DNA from: Mesorhizobium sp. B2-4-15
Lineage (GTDB): Bacteria > Pseudomonadota > Alphaproteobacteria > Rhizobiales > Rhizobiaceae
Reading direction: 5' to 3'
DNA: 59,046 nt
Assembly (NCBI RefSeq): GCF_006658505.1
Contig: NZ_VFUZ01000031.1
Span: 1 to 59,046, forward strand
A program made the translations under genes and the position numbers. Of this stretch, positions 24,891 to 32,861 are shown piece after piece. Below the pieces are notes generated by a model. It made no database searches. It was not told where the DNA came from and worked only from the letters and a program-made list of their open reading frames with translations. Within the stretch, counting starts at the first letter, position 1. Every line of letters starts with the position of its first letter.

Positions 24891-27479
24891 ATGGAATCCA
24901 AGCGTTTTCCTCGGGTCAATTTATCGAAGTCAGCTTCGCCCGATGATCCCGAGGGTGAGCGTTTCAACGGCATGAGCGACAAGGGGAATGGCCAGCGTTC
25001 CGGCGCGGCCAGGGCCGGTTCTCCGCCGCCGCCTATTGATCTCGGCGGCAACGAAAGTCCGGCATGGCAGGAGTATTTCTTCCTGGCGCCGAATGTGCGC
25101 TTTACACGCACGCCGGACTACGAGGCCAACACACGCCGTCCGCAGCCCGAAGAGGCTGCCGCCGCGCAAAACGAACCTCTGGGGCAACCGGCGCCGCAAA
25201 CAATGGCGCGATCCGCCTCGGCGCCCCAGGCAGCCTCGTCCTTGTCATCGCCGATGAAAAACCGGAGCCCCGCTTCGGACGCTGCCCGGGCGCCCGCCGG
25301 CAACAGAGCTGTGCCGCATGAAAGGCAGCCTGCCCCGCCCGTGGCATCCGTTTCACCAGGGCGTGCCGGCGATAAGGCGCGGGTTGTCGCACCGCCAGGG
25401 CCGCGGCCGGCCGCAATGGCACGTGCATCCGTACCAGCGGCTTCCGCCCCTGGAACGGCGCCGGTCAAGACAACAGGGCGCGAGACTGTCCGCTGGCCCT
25501 ATCTGTCGGATCACGTCTTCTTCGAACTCATGGCGCCCTATATGATCGAAGGCCCGGTACCGGCGCCGCAGGCCGTCCCGGCTTCGCGCCCGGTAGCGCC
25601 GGCTATCGCCGGCCGGGTCGACATTCGCCGCGCGCCGGCGGCCGATCCCACCGCGTTGTTCCGTGTCATCGAATGCCTTCCAGGCCTGCAAGCTCCACCC
25701 GCCTTGCCGGATGTCCGTCCGGCCAATTCGAACGAAGCCGCGACTCAGCCGGCAGCGAGCAACGCGCCGCGACAGGCCCAGGCGGCGGATGCAATTCCGG
25801 CCGCCGCGAGCAACGCCGTTCCGGCGCCGGTCGGACAAGGGGCGGAGGAGGCCGTTTCGGCTCCAGCCATGCGCGTCTCTTCGCCGCTGCCCATGGTCGG
25901 CAAGATTGTGCCGGCCATGACCGGCGAAGGTTATGAACTTCCCTCGGAAGAGCTGCTGCAGCAGCCGCCGGAAGGGCAGGGCTTCTACATGTCGCAGGAG
26001 CGGCTCGAGCAGAACGCCGATCTTCTGGAAAGCGTGCTCGAGGATTTCGGCGTGCGCGGCGAGATTATCCACGTCCGTCCCGGTCCGGTCGTCACCCTCT
26101 ACGAGTTCGAGCCGGCCCCGGGCGTCAAATCCTCCCGCGTCATCGGTCTCGCCGATGATATCGCCCGTTCCATGTCGGCTGTTTCGGCACGCGTCGCCGT
26201 CGTGCCCGGCCGCAACGTCATCGGCATCGAGCTTCCGAACGAGACGCGCGAGACGGTCTATTTCCGCGAACTGATCGAATCCCAGGGTTTCCGAAAGACC
26301 AGCTGCAAGCTGGCGCTTTGCCTGGGCAAGACCATCGGCGGCGAGCCTGTCATCGCCGAGCTGGCAAAGATGCCGCATTTGCTGGTCGCCGGCACCACCG
26401 GCTCGGGCAAGTCGGTCGCCATCAACACCATGATCCTGTCGCTGCTCTACCGGCTGAAGCCGGAAGAATGCCGGTTGATCATGGTCGATCCCAAGATGCT
26501 GGAGCTTTCCGTCTATGACGGCATCCCGCACCTTCTGACCCCCGTCGTCACCGATTCCAAAAAGGCCGTCACCGCGCTCAAATGGGCGGTGCGCGAGATG
26601 GAGGACCGCTATCGCAAGATGGCGCGGCTGGGCGTACGCAACATCGACGGCTACAACGAGCGCGCCGCGGCTGCCCGCGACAAGGGCGAGACCGTCGTCA
26701 TGACGATCCAGACGGGTTTCGAGAAGGGCACCGGAGAGCCGCTTTTCGAGCAGCAGGAAATCGACCTGGCGCCGATGCCGTACATCGTCGTCATCGTCGA
26801 CGAGATGGCCGACCTGATGATGGTCGCCGGCAAGGAGATCGAAGGCGCCATCCAGCGCCTGGCGCAGATGGCGCGCGCAGCCGGCATCCACCTGATCATG
26901 GCAACGCAGCGCCCGTCGGTCGATGTCATCACCGGCACCATCAAGGCCAACTTCCCGACCCGCATCTCCTTCCAGGTCACCTCCAAGATCGACAGCCGCA
27001 CCATCTTGGGCGAGCAGGGCGCCGAGCAGCTGCTCGGCCAGGGCGACATGCTGCACATGATGGGCGGCGGGCGTATTTCCCGCGTGCATGGCCCGTTTGT
27101 TTCCGACGCGGAGGTCGAACATGTCGTGGCGCACCTGAAGGCGCAGGGCCGCCCCGAATATCTGGAAACCGTGACAGCCGACGAGGATGAAGAGGAAGAC
27201 GAAGGCGACCAGGGCGCGGTCTTCGACAAGGGATCCGTTGCCGCCGAGGACGGCGATTCCAGCTATGACGAGGCGGTCAAGGTGGTGTTGCGCGACAAGA
27301 AGTGCTCGACGTCCTACATCCAGCGTCGGCTTGGCATCGGTTACAACCGCGCCGCTTCCTTGGTCGAGCGCATGGAGAAGGAAGGATTGGTCGGCGCGCC
27401 CAACCATGTCGGCAAGCGCGAGATCATCATGGGGCGGCGCCCGCCGGTGGCCGCGCCTGACGATGACGGCGCGGAGTGA
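24891..27479 (+). CDS. ftsK: FtsK/SpoIIIE-type DNA translocase lacking membrane helices
   Basis: An 862-residue protein. Residues 1 to about 345 are Pro/Ala-rich and disordered, with no hydrophobic segment; classical FtsK begins with four membrane helices. From about 350 the conserved motor follows: YELPSEELL, Walker A GTTGSGKSVA near 500, Walker B IVIVDEMADLMM, and MATQRPSVDVITG. A winged-helix gamma domain (about 790-855, KCSTSYIQRRLGIGYNRAA) would read KOPS-like DNA signals. It moves double-stranded DNA during chromosome segregation. The start is uncertain (ATG 24891 or TTG 24885). It may be a soluble paralogue of the division FtsK. Confidence 0.88.
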   Translation: MESKRFPRVNLSKSASPDDPEGERFNGMSDKGNGQRSGAARAGSPPPPIDLGGNESPAWQEYFFLAPNVRFTRTPDYEANTRRPQPEEAAAAQNEPLGQPAPQTMARSASAPQAASSLSSPMKNRSPASDAARAPAGNRAVPHERQPAPPVASVSPGRAGDKARVVAPPGPRPAAMARASVPAASAPGTAPVKTTGRETVRWPYLSDHVFFELMAPYMIEGPVPAPQAVPASRPVAPAIAGRVDIRRAPAADPTALFRVIECLPGLQAPPALPDVRPANSNEAATQPAASNAPRQAQAADAIPAAASNAVPAPVGQGAEEAVSAPAMRVSSPLPMVGKIVPAMTGEGYELPSEELLQQPPEGQGFYMSQERLEQNADLLESVLEDFGVRGEIIHVRPGPVVTLYEFEPAPGVKSSRVIGLADDIARSMSAVSARVAVVPGRNVIGIELPNETRETVYFRELIESQGFRKTSCKLALCLGKTIGGEPVIAELAKMPHLLVAGTTGSGKSVAINTMILSLLYRLKPEECRLIMVDPKMLELSVYDGIPHLLTPVVTDSKKAVTALKWAVREMEDRYRKMARLGVRNIDGYNERAAAARDKGETVVMTIQTGFEKGTGEPLFEQQEIDLAPMPYIVVIVDEMADLMMVAGKEIEGAIQRLAQMARAAGIHLIMATQRPSVDVITGTIKANFPTRISFQVTSKIDSRTILGEQGAEQLLGQGDMLHMMGGGRISRVHGPFVSDAEVEHVVAHLKAQGRPEYLETVTADEDEEEDEGDQGAVFDKGSVAAEDGDSSYDEAVKVVLRDKKCSTSYIQRRLGIGYNRAASLVERMEKEGLVGAPNHVGKREIIMGRRPPVAAPDDDGAE

Positions 27480-27510
27480 TCGGGAGGCTCCTCCTGATCC
27501 GCAGCGCATA

Positions 27511-27536
27511 AAAAAGGCCGGTTGCCCGGCTTTTTC
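27511..27536 (+). terminator. Intrinsic terminator after ftsK
   Basis: GCCGG (27517-27521) and CCGGC (27526-27530) around TTGC, flanked by A-runs on the left and TTTTT on the right. The stem is extended by A-U pairs, and it works in both directions. It lies 32 bases after the ftsK stop. Confidence 0.75.
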
Positions 27537-27551
27537 TTGAAAGCGATGGTT

Positions 27552-27660
27552 TTAGAGCAGTTCACCGTTTCCCGGAAACGGCCAACCGCTCTCAATTCCC
27601 AAGGGAAAGCGCTATGCGCTTTTCCCGGGAAAACCGTTTCACACTTTCCTGGAATTGCTC
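27552..27660. repeat. Rhizobial palindromic intergenic repeat, copy C (double)
   Basis: Two nested inverted units: GAGCAGTTCACCGTTTCCCGG with its partner, then GCGCTTTTCCCGGG and CACTTTCCTGGAATTGCTC. The right end abuts the stop codon of the transaldolase gene. It is longer than copies A and B. Confidence 0.65.
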
Positions 27661-28315
27661 AGCCGATCTTCTGACCGGTCTTGGCCCAGTCGGCGAGGAA
27701 GGCGGCAAGGCCCTTGTCGGTCAGCGGATGATTGACCAGCGCCTTCAGCGTCGCCGGCGGGGCGGTGATGACATCGGCGCCGATGAGCGCGGCCTGTTTG
27801 ACGTGGTTCACCGTGCGCACCGATGCGGTCAGGATCTCGGTCTGGAAATCGTAATTGTCGTAGATCTGCCGGATCTCCTGGATCAGCTCCATGCCATCCG
27901 AGCCGGTGTCATCGATGCGGCCGACGAACGGCGAGATGAAGGACGCGCCGGCCTTGGCGGCGAGCAGTGCCTGATTGGCCGAGAAGCACAGCGTGACGTT
28001 GACCATGCGGTTCATCTCGGTGCGGATCGTCTTGCAGGCCTTAAGGCCGTCGAGCGTCAACGGCACCTTGATGGCGATATTGGGTGCGATCTTGGCCAGG
28101 ACCTCGGCCTCGGCCATCATGTCCTTGTACACGGTCGCCACGACTTCGGCCGAAACCGGGCCTTCGACGATGTCGCAGATCTGCTTGGTGACTTCGACGA
28201 TCTTGCCACCCGATTTCAGGATCAGCGATGGGTTGGTGGTGACGCCATCAAGCAGCCCCAGATCGTTCAGCTCACGGATTTCCTTGATGTCGGCTGTGTC
28301 GGCAAAAAATTTCAT
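27659..28315 (-). CDS. tal: Small transaldolase / fructose-6-phosphate aldolase family protein
   Basis: A 218-residue TIM-barrel aldolase of the short TalC/FSA subfamily, acting in the cytoplasm on C3 units from sedoheptulose-7-phosphate or fructose-6-phosphate. The N-terminus MKFFADTADI and GVTTNPSLI are diagnostic. The Schiff-base lysine is K83 in IAIKVPL. At the position where E. coli FSA has Tyr131, this protein has Phe (F130 in ISPFVGR), which favours transaldolase activity in the pentose phosphate pathway. It converges with ftsK and diverges from priA. Confidence 0.9.
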   Translation of the reverse strand: MKFFADTADIKEIRELNDLGLLDGVTTNPSLILKSGGKIVEVTKQICDIVEGPVSAEVVATVYKDMMAEAEVLAKIAPNIAIKVPLTLDGLKACKTIRTEMNRMVNVTLCFSANQALLAAKAGASFISPFVGRIDDTGSDGMELIQEIRQIYDNYDFQTEILTASVRTVNHVKQAALIGADVITAPPATLKALVNHPLTDKGLAAFLADWAKTGQKIG

Positions 28316-28406
28316 GGCGGGTCTCCTGAAGATTTCGTCGTGCTTGGGAAGGCACGTTCAGCGTTGCTCTTTGATCTAGACCAAAGTCGGGGCAAGGTCA
28401 CGCCTC

Positions 28407-30590
28407 ATGAGTGAAGATTCGCCCTTTGTCGCGGCCGCACCGGTGCTGGTGCCGATGCCGGCCGAACGCCCCTACACCTATGCCGTGCCGGCCGGCATGC
28501 GTGTGGTGCCGGGTTCGATCGTGCGCGTGCCGCTTGGACCCCGTCAGGTCGCCGGCATCGTCTGGGATGGCGCGGTCGAGAAGGTCGATGCGAAAAAGCT
28601 GCGTCCGATCGAACAGGTCTTCGACTGCCCGCCGATCGACCGTGCCATGCGCCGCTTCGTCGACTGGGTGGCGCAATACACGCTGTCGGCGCCGGGCATG
28701 GTGGCGCGCATGCTGCTCAGGGCGCCGGAGGCTTTCGATCCCGAACCCTGGATCGAGGGGCTGCAGCGAACCACGGCCGTTCCCGACCGGATGACGGATG
28801 CGCGGGCGCGTGTGCTGGAGACGGCGGAAGGCGGCCTTGCCTGGACGCGTTCCGGCCTCGCCCATGCCGCCGGCGTGTCGTCGACGGTTATCGAGGGGCT
28901 CAAGGCGCAAGGCGTGTTCGAGACGGTGATGATCCCGCCGCGCCCGGTCGTGGCCGCGCCTGATCCGAACTATACCGCGCCGGAATTGATGCCGGACCAG
29001 AATGATGCCGCGTCGATGCTGCGCGCCAATGTCGCGGCCGGCATCTTCAATGTCGCGCTGCTCGACGGCGTCACCGGTTCGGGCAAGACGGAGGTTTATT
29101 TCGAGGCGGTGGCGGCGGCCCTCGACCAGGGCAAGCAGGTGCTGATCCTGCTGCCGGAAATCGCGCTGACCCATGCGTTTCTGGAGCGCTTCCAGCGCCG
29201 CTTCGGCGCCAAGCCGGCCGAATGGCATTCGGACCTGCCGCCCAGGATGCGCGAAAAAGTCTGGCGGCAGGTGGCGGAAGGCAGCGTGCGCGTCGTTGCC
29301 GGCGCCCGCTCGGCGCTGTTCCTGCCGTTCAAGGAGCTTGGCCTGATCGTCGTCGACGAGGAGCACGACCCCGCCTACAAGCAGGAAGACCGCGTCTTCT
29401 ACAATGCGCGCGACATGGCGGTGGTGCGCGGTCATATTGGCGGCTTTCCCGTGGTGCTGGCGTCGGCGACGCCATCGGTCGAAAGCCGGGTCAACGCCAG
29501 CCAGGGCAAATACAACAGGGCGGTGCTCTCCGCTCGCTTCGCCGAGGCGGCATTGCCCGATCTCAAATCGATCGACATGCGCCGCGCGCCGCCGGCGCGT
29601 GGCGGATTCCTGTCGCCGGTGCTGATCGAGCATATGCGCCGGACGCTGGAAAAGGAGGAGCAGTCTCTGCTGTTCCTCAACCGGCGCGGCTATGCGCCGC
29701 TGACGCTGTGCCGCGTCTGCGGCCACCGCTTCGGCTGCCCGGTCTGCTCGGCCTGGCTGGTCGAGCATCGCTTTCGCGGCCAGCTGGTCTGCCACCATTG
29801 CGGGCACAATGAGCGCCGCCCCGAGGCTTGTCCCGAATGCGGCACGCTCGACCATCTCGTCGCCTGCGGGCCGGGCGTCGAGCGCATCGCCGAGGAGGTC
29901 GTCACGCATTTCCCCGACGCGCGCACCATCGTCCTGTCGTCGGACCTGATGGGCGGCGTGCGGCGGCTGCGGCTGGAACTGGAGGCGATCGCCGACGGCG
30001 AGGCCGATATCGTCATCGGCACGCAGCTGGTCGCCAAGGGCCACAACTTCCCCAACATGACGCTGGTCGGCGTCGTCGATGCCGATCTCGGTCTGGCCAA
30101 TGGCGATCCGCGTGCCGCCGAGCGCACCTTCCAGCTGCTCAGCCAGGTGACCGGCCGTGCCGGCCGCACTGGCAAGAAGAGCCTCGGTCTGCTGCAGACC
30201 TTCCAGCCTGACCATCCGGTGATGCGGGCGATCGTCTCCGGCGATTCGGAAGCCTTTTACGAGCGCGAGATCGCCGAGCGCGAGCGCGCGGCCTTGCCGC
30301 CCTTCGGACGGCTCGCCGGCGTCATCGTCAGCGCGGTGACGCGGGCGGAGGCCGAAGGCCATGCACGCGGTCTGCGCCGGGCGGCGCCCGAGGCATCGGA
30401 CTTGTTCGTGCTCGGCCCAGCCGAGGCGCCGCTGTCCCTGCTCGGTGGCCGCCATCGCTTCCGCCTGCTGATCCAGGGCGAACGCCGCGCCGACATGCAG
30501 GGCTTCATCCGAACCATGCTCGCCAACGGGCCGAAACAGCGCGGTTCAGTGCGCGTGCAGGTCGACATCGATCCGCAGAGCTTTTTGTAA
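28407..30590 (+). CDS. priA: Primosomal helicase PriA
   Basis: A 727-residue superfamily-2 3'-5' helicase that reloads the replisome at stalled forks. The N-terminal 3'-DNA-binding domain (1 to about 105) and a winged helix precede Walker A GVTGSGKT (221-228). A DEEHD box is near 318. Eight cysteines form two zinc sites (CRVCGHRFGCPVC and CHHCGHNERRPEACPEC, about 434-480). VIGTQLVAKGHNFP is a helicase motif. Standard length. In rhizobia priA often precedes atpHAGDC, as here. Confidence 0.96.
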   Translation: MSEDSPFVAAAPVLVPMPAERPYTYAVPAGMRVVPGSIVRVPLGPRQVAGIVWDGAVEKVDAKKLRPIEQVFDCPPIDRAMRRFVDWVAQYTLSAPGMVARMLLRAPEAFDPEPWIEGLQRTTAVPDRMTDARARVLETAEGGLAWTRSGLAHAAGVSSTVIEGLKAQGVFETVMIPPRPVVAAPDPNYTAPELMPDQNDAASMLRANVAAGIFNVALLDGVTGSGKTEVYFEAVAAALDQGKQVLILLPEIALTHAFLERFQRRFGAKPAEWHSDLPPRMREKVWRQVAEGSVRVVAGARSALFLPFKELGLIVVDEEHDPAYKQEDRVFYNARDMAVVRGHIGGFPVVLASATPSVESRVNASQGKYNRAVLSARFAEAALPDLKSIDMRRAPPARGGFLSPVLIEHMRRTLEKEEQSLLFLNRRGYAPLTLCRVCGHRFGCPVCSAWLVEHRFRGQLVCHHCGHNERRPEACPECGTLDHLVACGPGVERIAEEVVTHFPDARTIVLSSDLMGGVRRLRLELEAIADGEADIVIGTQLVAKGHNFPNMTLVGVVDADLGLANGDPRAAERTFQLLSQVTGRAGRTGKKSLGLLQTFQPDHPVMRAIVSGDSEAFYEREIAERERAALPPFGRLAGVIVSAVTRAEAEGHARGLRRAAPEASDLFVLGPAEAPLSLLGGRHRFRLLIQGERRADMQGFIRTMLANGPKQRGSVRVQVDIDPQSFL

Positions 30591-30596
30591 GGACGT

Positions 30597-30803
30597 TCAG
30601 CCTTCGCGTGGATTGCTGGTCGTGTCCTTCAGTTCGAGGCGTTGCCGAAACTCTTCAGGACAAAGTCGATAAGCATCATCAATCGAAATCACCATGGCCA
30701 CTGGTCGCCCCCGCTCGGTGATCGTCGTCGGACTGCCTCTGCTGGCCTCAGCGACCACGGCGCACAGTTCACTGCGTGCCCTGCTGCTGGATTTTGTTTT
30801 CAT
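30597..30803 (-). CDS. Phd/YefM-type antitoxin-like protein without partner toxin
   Basis: A 68-residue protein of Phd/YefM pattern: an N-terminal basic region MKTKSSSRARSEL, then ITERGRPVAMVISIDDAYRL, the conserved core of the antitoxin DNA-binding domain. The C-terminal toxin-wrapping tail is short. The ATG at 30803 has GAGGGA upstream. The stop is 6 bases from the priA end and the gene is convergent with it, so there is no room for a toxin gene on either side. It is probably an orphan or decayed antitoxin. Confidence 0.65.
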   Translation of the reverse strand: MKTKSSSRARSELCAVVAEASRGSPTTITERGRPVAMVISIDDAYRLCPEEFRQRLELKDTTSNPREG

Positions 30804-30865
30804 TGAGTGTCCCTCAATATCTCTTTGGAATGTATCATAAGTCGCTGCAAGGGAAGGAAACTGTT

Positions 30866-31561
30866 TTGAAAACCCTTGGCCTGCTCGGCGGCATGAGTTG
30901 GGAATCAACCGCCATCTACTACCGCCTGCTCAACGAGATTGTGCGCGAGCGCCTTGGCGGGCTGCATTCGGCGAAACTGCTGCTCTGGTCGTTCGACTTT
31001 GCCGAGATCGCCGAGCGGCAGCATCACGGCGACTGGGAAGGCGCCGGCGTGCTTCTCGTCGAAGCGGCGCGCAAGCTGGAGGCGGGCGGCGCCGAAGGGC
31101 TGCTTTTGTGCACCAACACCATGCACAAGCTCGCCGGCCAGGTGCAGGCCTCCATATCCATCCCGCTGATCCACATCGCCGATGCCACCGCGGTTGCGAT
31201 CAAGCGCGCCGGCATGCAGCGGCCAGCATTATTGGCAACACGGTTCACCATGGAGCAGGATTTCTACAAGCGCCGGCTCACCGACGAATATGGATTGCAG
31301 CCGGTGGTGCCGGACGTGGCCGGTCGCGACATGGTCCACCGCGTCATCTATGACGAGCTCTGCCAGGGCATCGTCACCGACGTTTCGAAGGCGGCCTATA
31401 TCGCCGAGGTCGAGCGTCTGCGCCGGGAAAAGGCCGCCGACAGCCTTATCATGGGCTGCACCGAGATCACCATGCTGATTGGCCAGCGCGATTTCGACAT
31501 TCCGGTCTTCGACACGACGCGTATCCATGCCGAGGCGGCAGTGCAATTCGCGCTCGGTTGA
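30866..31561 (+). CDS. Aspartate/glutamate racemase family protein
   Basis: A 231-residue cofactor-independent amino-acid racemase. The start MKTLGLLGGMSWESTAIYYR is typical of the YgeA-type group. Two catalytic cysteines are in LLLCTNTMHK (C82) and LIMGCTEITML (C198). The start codon is TTG at 30866, with GGGAAGGA 7 bases upstream; no in-frame ATG lies nearby that keeps the conserved N-terminus. It diverges from the antitoxin-like gene, the two starts being 62 bp apart. Substrate (Asp, Glu or another amino acid) unresolved. Confidence 0.87.
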   Translation: MKTLGLLGGMSWESTAIYYRLLNEIVRERLGGLHSAKLLLWSFDFAEIAERQHHGDWEGAGVLLVEAARKLEAGGAEGLLLCTNTMHKLAGQVQASISIPLIHIADATAVAIKRAGMQRPALLATRFTMEQDFYKRRLTDEYGLQPVVPDVAGRDMVHRVIYDELCQGIVTDVSKAAYIAEVERLRREKAADSLIMGCTEITMLIGQRDFDIPVFDTTRIHAEAAVQFALG

Positions 31562-31658
31562 TGCGCTTGGCTTAAAATGCCTGGAGTCATCTGGCGCGGC
31601 ACTTTTCCTCCGCTAGAATGCCCGGAAATTTCAAAACAGGCATTTCGAGGGGACGATT

Positions 31659-32054
31659 ATGGATTATGCGTTTCCATGGCCGGCGAGCCAGGGCGAGTGG
31701 CTGGCCTGGTCGAGCGCCGTCGTCACCGTGCTGCTCGGCCTGCTGTTTTTCCTGGCGCCCGGCGTTGCCTTCCGCATCCTGCGCCTGCAGGCCAGGCCGG
31801 AGAAGGCGGCGGCGATCGCCGAAGGGCGGGGCAGGATGTCGGGCTTCTATCTCGGCGTCGGCCTGTGCTGCATCCTCCTGGCTCAGCCGTTGGTCTACAT
31901 GGCGCTCGGCTTCTCCTGGCTGTTCACCGCCTTCGGCCGTCTGCTGTCGATGATGTCGGATGGCGCCAACACACCTTTCAATTGGGCCTCCATTGTGGTG
32001 GAATTGGCCTTGGCGGTATTGCCGCTCGCCTTTGCCTTCGGCTTTGTGCCCTGA
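31659..32054 (+). CDS. Small integral membrane protein of unknown function
   Basis: A 131-residue protein with about four hydrophobic segments (roughly 18-40, 63-82, 83-98 and 106-129). An amphipathic loop (RLQARPEKAAAIAEGRGRM) lies after the first. No motif with known function is recognised. The ATG at 31659 is preceded by GAGGGGACG. It lies between the racemase gene and atpH, all on the same strand, but is separated by about 97 and 246 bases, so it is probably monocistronic. Confidence 0.7.
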   Translation: MDYAFPWPASQGEWLAWSSAVVTVLLGLLFFLAPGVAFRILRLQARPEKAAAIAEGRGRMSGFYLGVGLCCILLAQPLVYMALGFSWLFTAFGRLLSMMSDGANTPFNWASIVVELALAVLPLAFAFGFVP

Positions 32055-32210
32055 ATCCAGGGGGAAGGCGGCGTCGAAGGCGCCGATCTTTCGCCGGATG
32101 CGACAATAGTGCCTGAAAACCATGCGGAACGACGCATTGCGGTCTTAAAATGCCTGTGCTAGACGGCAATCGACTTTCGGCCGGGGATAGCGGAAGCCGC
32201 GCCTCCGTGC

Positions 32211-32239
32211 TTGAAAAAATGCAGTAAGGTCAAAGATTT
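32211..32239 (+). promoter_or_regulatory. Candidate promoter of the atpHAGDC operon
   Basis: TTGAAA (32211-32216), a 17-base spacer and AGATTT (32234-32239), about 60 bases before the atpH GTG. The -35 fits rhizobial CTTGAA; the -10 is weak. Confidence 0.33.
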
Positions 32240-32300
32240 AGCCAGAGTTTTTGCTCGCGCCAACAATCTGCGGCCTGTCAGACAAGAGAAAAGACGGTCC

Positions 32301-32861
32301 GTGGCCCAATCGTCATCGCCAATCTCAGGTGTCGCAGAGCGCTATGCCGGTTCGCTATTCGAACTCGCATCGCAGGCAAATTCCGTCGCCAAGGTCGAAG
32401 CCGACCTCAACAGTTTCGAGGCGATGCTCGCCGGCAGCGCCGACCTCACCCGGCTGATCAACAGCCCGGTGTTTTCCAGCGAGGATCAGGCCAAGGCCAT
32501 CGCGGCGATCGCCGACACGGCTGGCATCACCGGCCTCACCGGTAATTTCCTGCGCGTCGTGGCCAAGAACCGCCGCCTGTTCGCGATGCCCGGCATGATC
32601 AAGGCGTTCCGCCAGATCGCCGCCGAACATCGCGGCGAAACCGCCGCCGAAGTGACGTCGGCACACGCGTTGACCGCTGACCAGGAAGCCGAACTCAAGG
32701 CGACGCTGAAGAGCGTTGCCGGCAAGGACGTCGCCATCTCCGTCACCGTCGATCCGTCGCTGCTCGGCGGGCTGGTGGTCAAGATGGGCTCGCGCCAGAT
32801 AGACACGTCGCTCAAAACCAAACTCAATTCGCTCAAGCTTGCACTGAAAGAGGTCGGCTGA
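32301..32861 (+). CDS. atpH: F1F0 ATP synthase delta subunit
   Basis: A 186-residue subunit that joins the F1 head to the peripheral stalk. The N-terminal helical domain starts VAERYAGSLFELA; the conserved C-terminal LLGGLVVKMGSRQIDTSLKTKLNSL follows. The start is GTG at 32301 (MAQSSSPISG), the family's usual N-terminus. In-frame ATG at 32211 would add a non-conserved basic stretch. TGA and the atpA ATG overlap by one base. First gene of the F1 operon; F0 genes are elsewhere, as usual in alphaproteobacteria. Confidence 0.95.
   Translation: MAQSSSPISGVAERYAGSLFELASQANSVAKVEADLNSFEAMLAGSADLTRLINSPVFSSEDQAKAIAAIADTAGITGLTGNFLRVVAKNRRLFAMPGMIKAFRQIAAEHRGETAAEVTSAHALTADQEAELKATLKSVAGKDVAISVTVDPSLLGGLVVKMGSRQIDTSLKTKLNSLKLALKEVG

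Noticed and set aside
25353..27509. 718-codon open frame antisense to ftsK
   Set aside because: It lies wholly opposite a well-recognised motor protein. Its translation is Asp/Arg/Gly/His-rich without any domain, as expected for the complementary frame in GC-rich DNA.
28398..30455. 685-codon open frame antisense to priA
   Set aside because: Same reasoning: priA motifs are complete on the plus strand and the antisense product has no motif.
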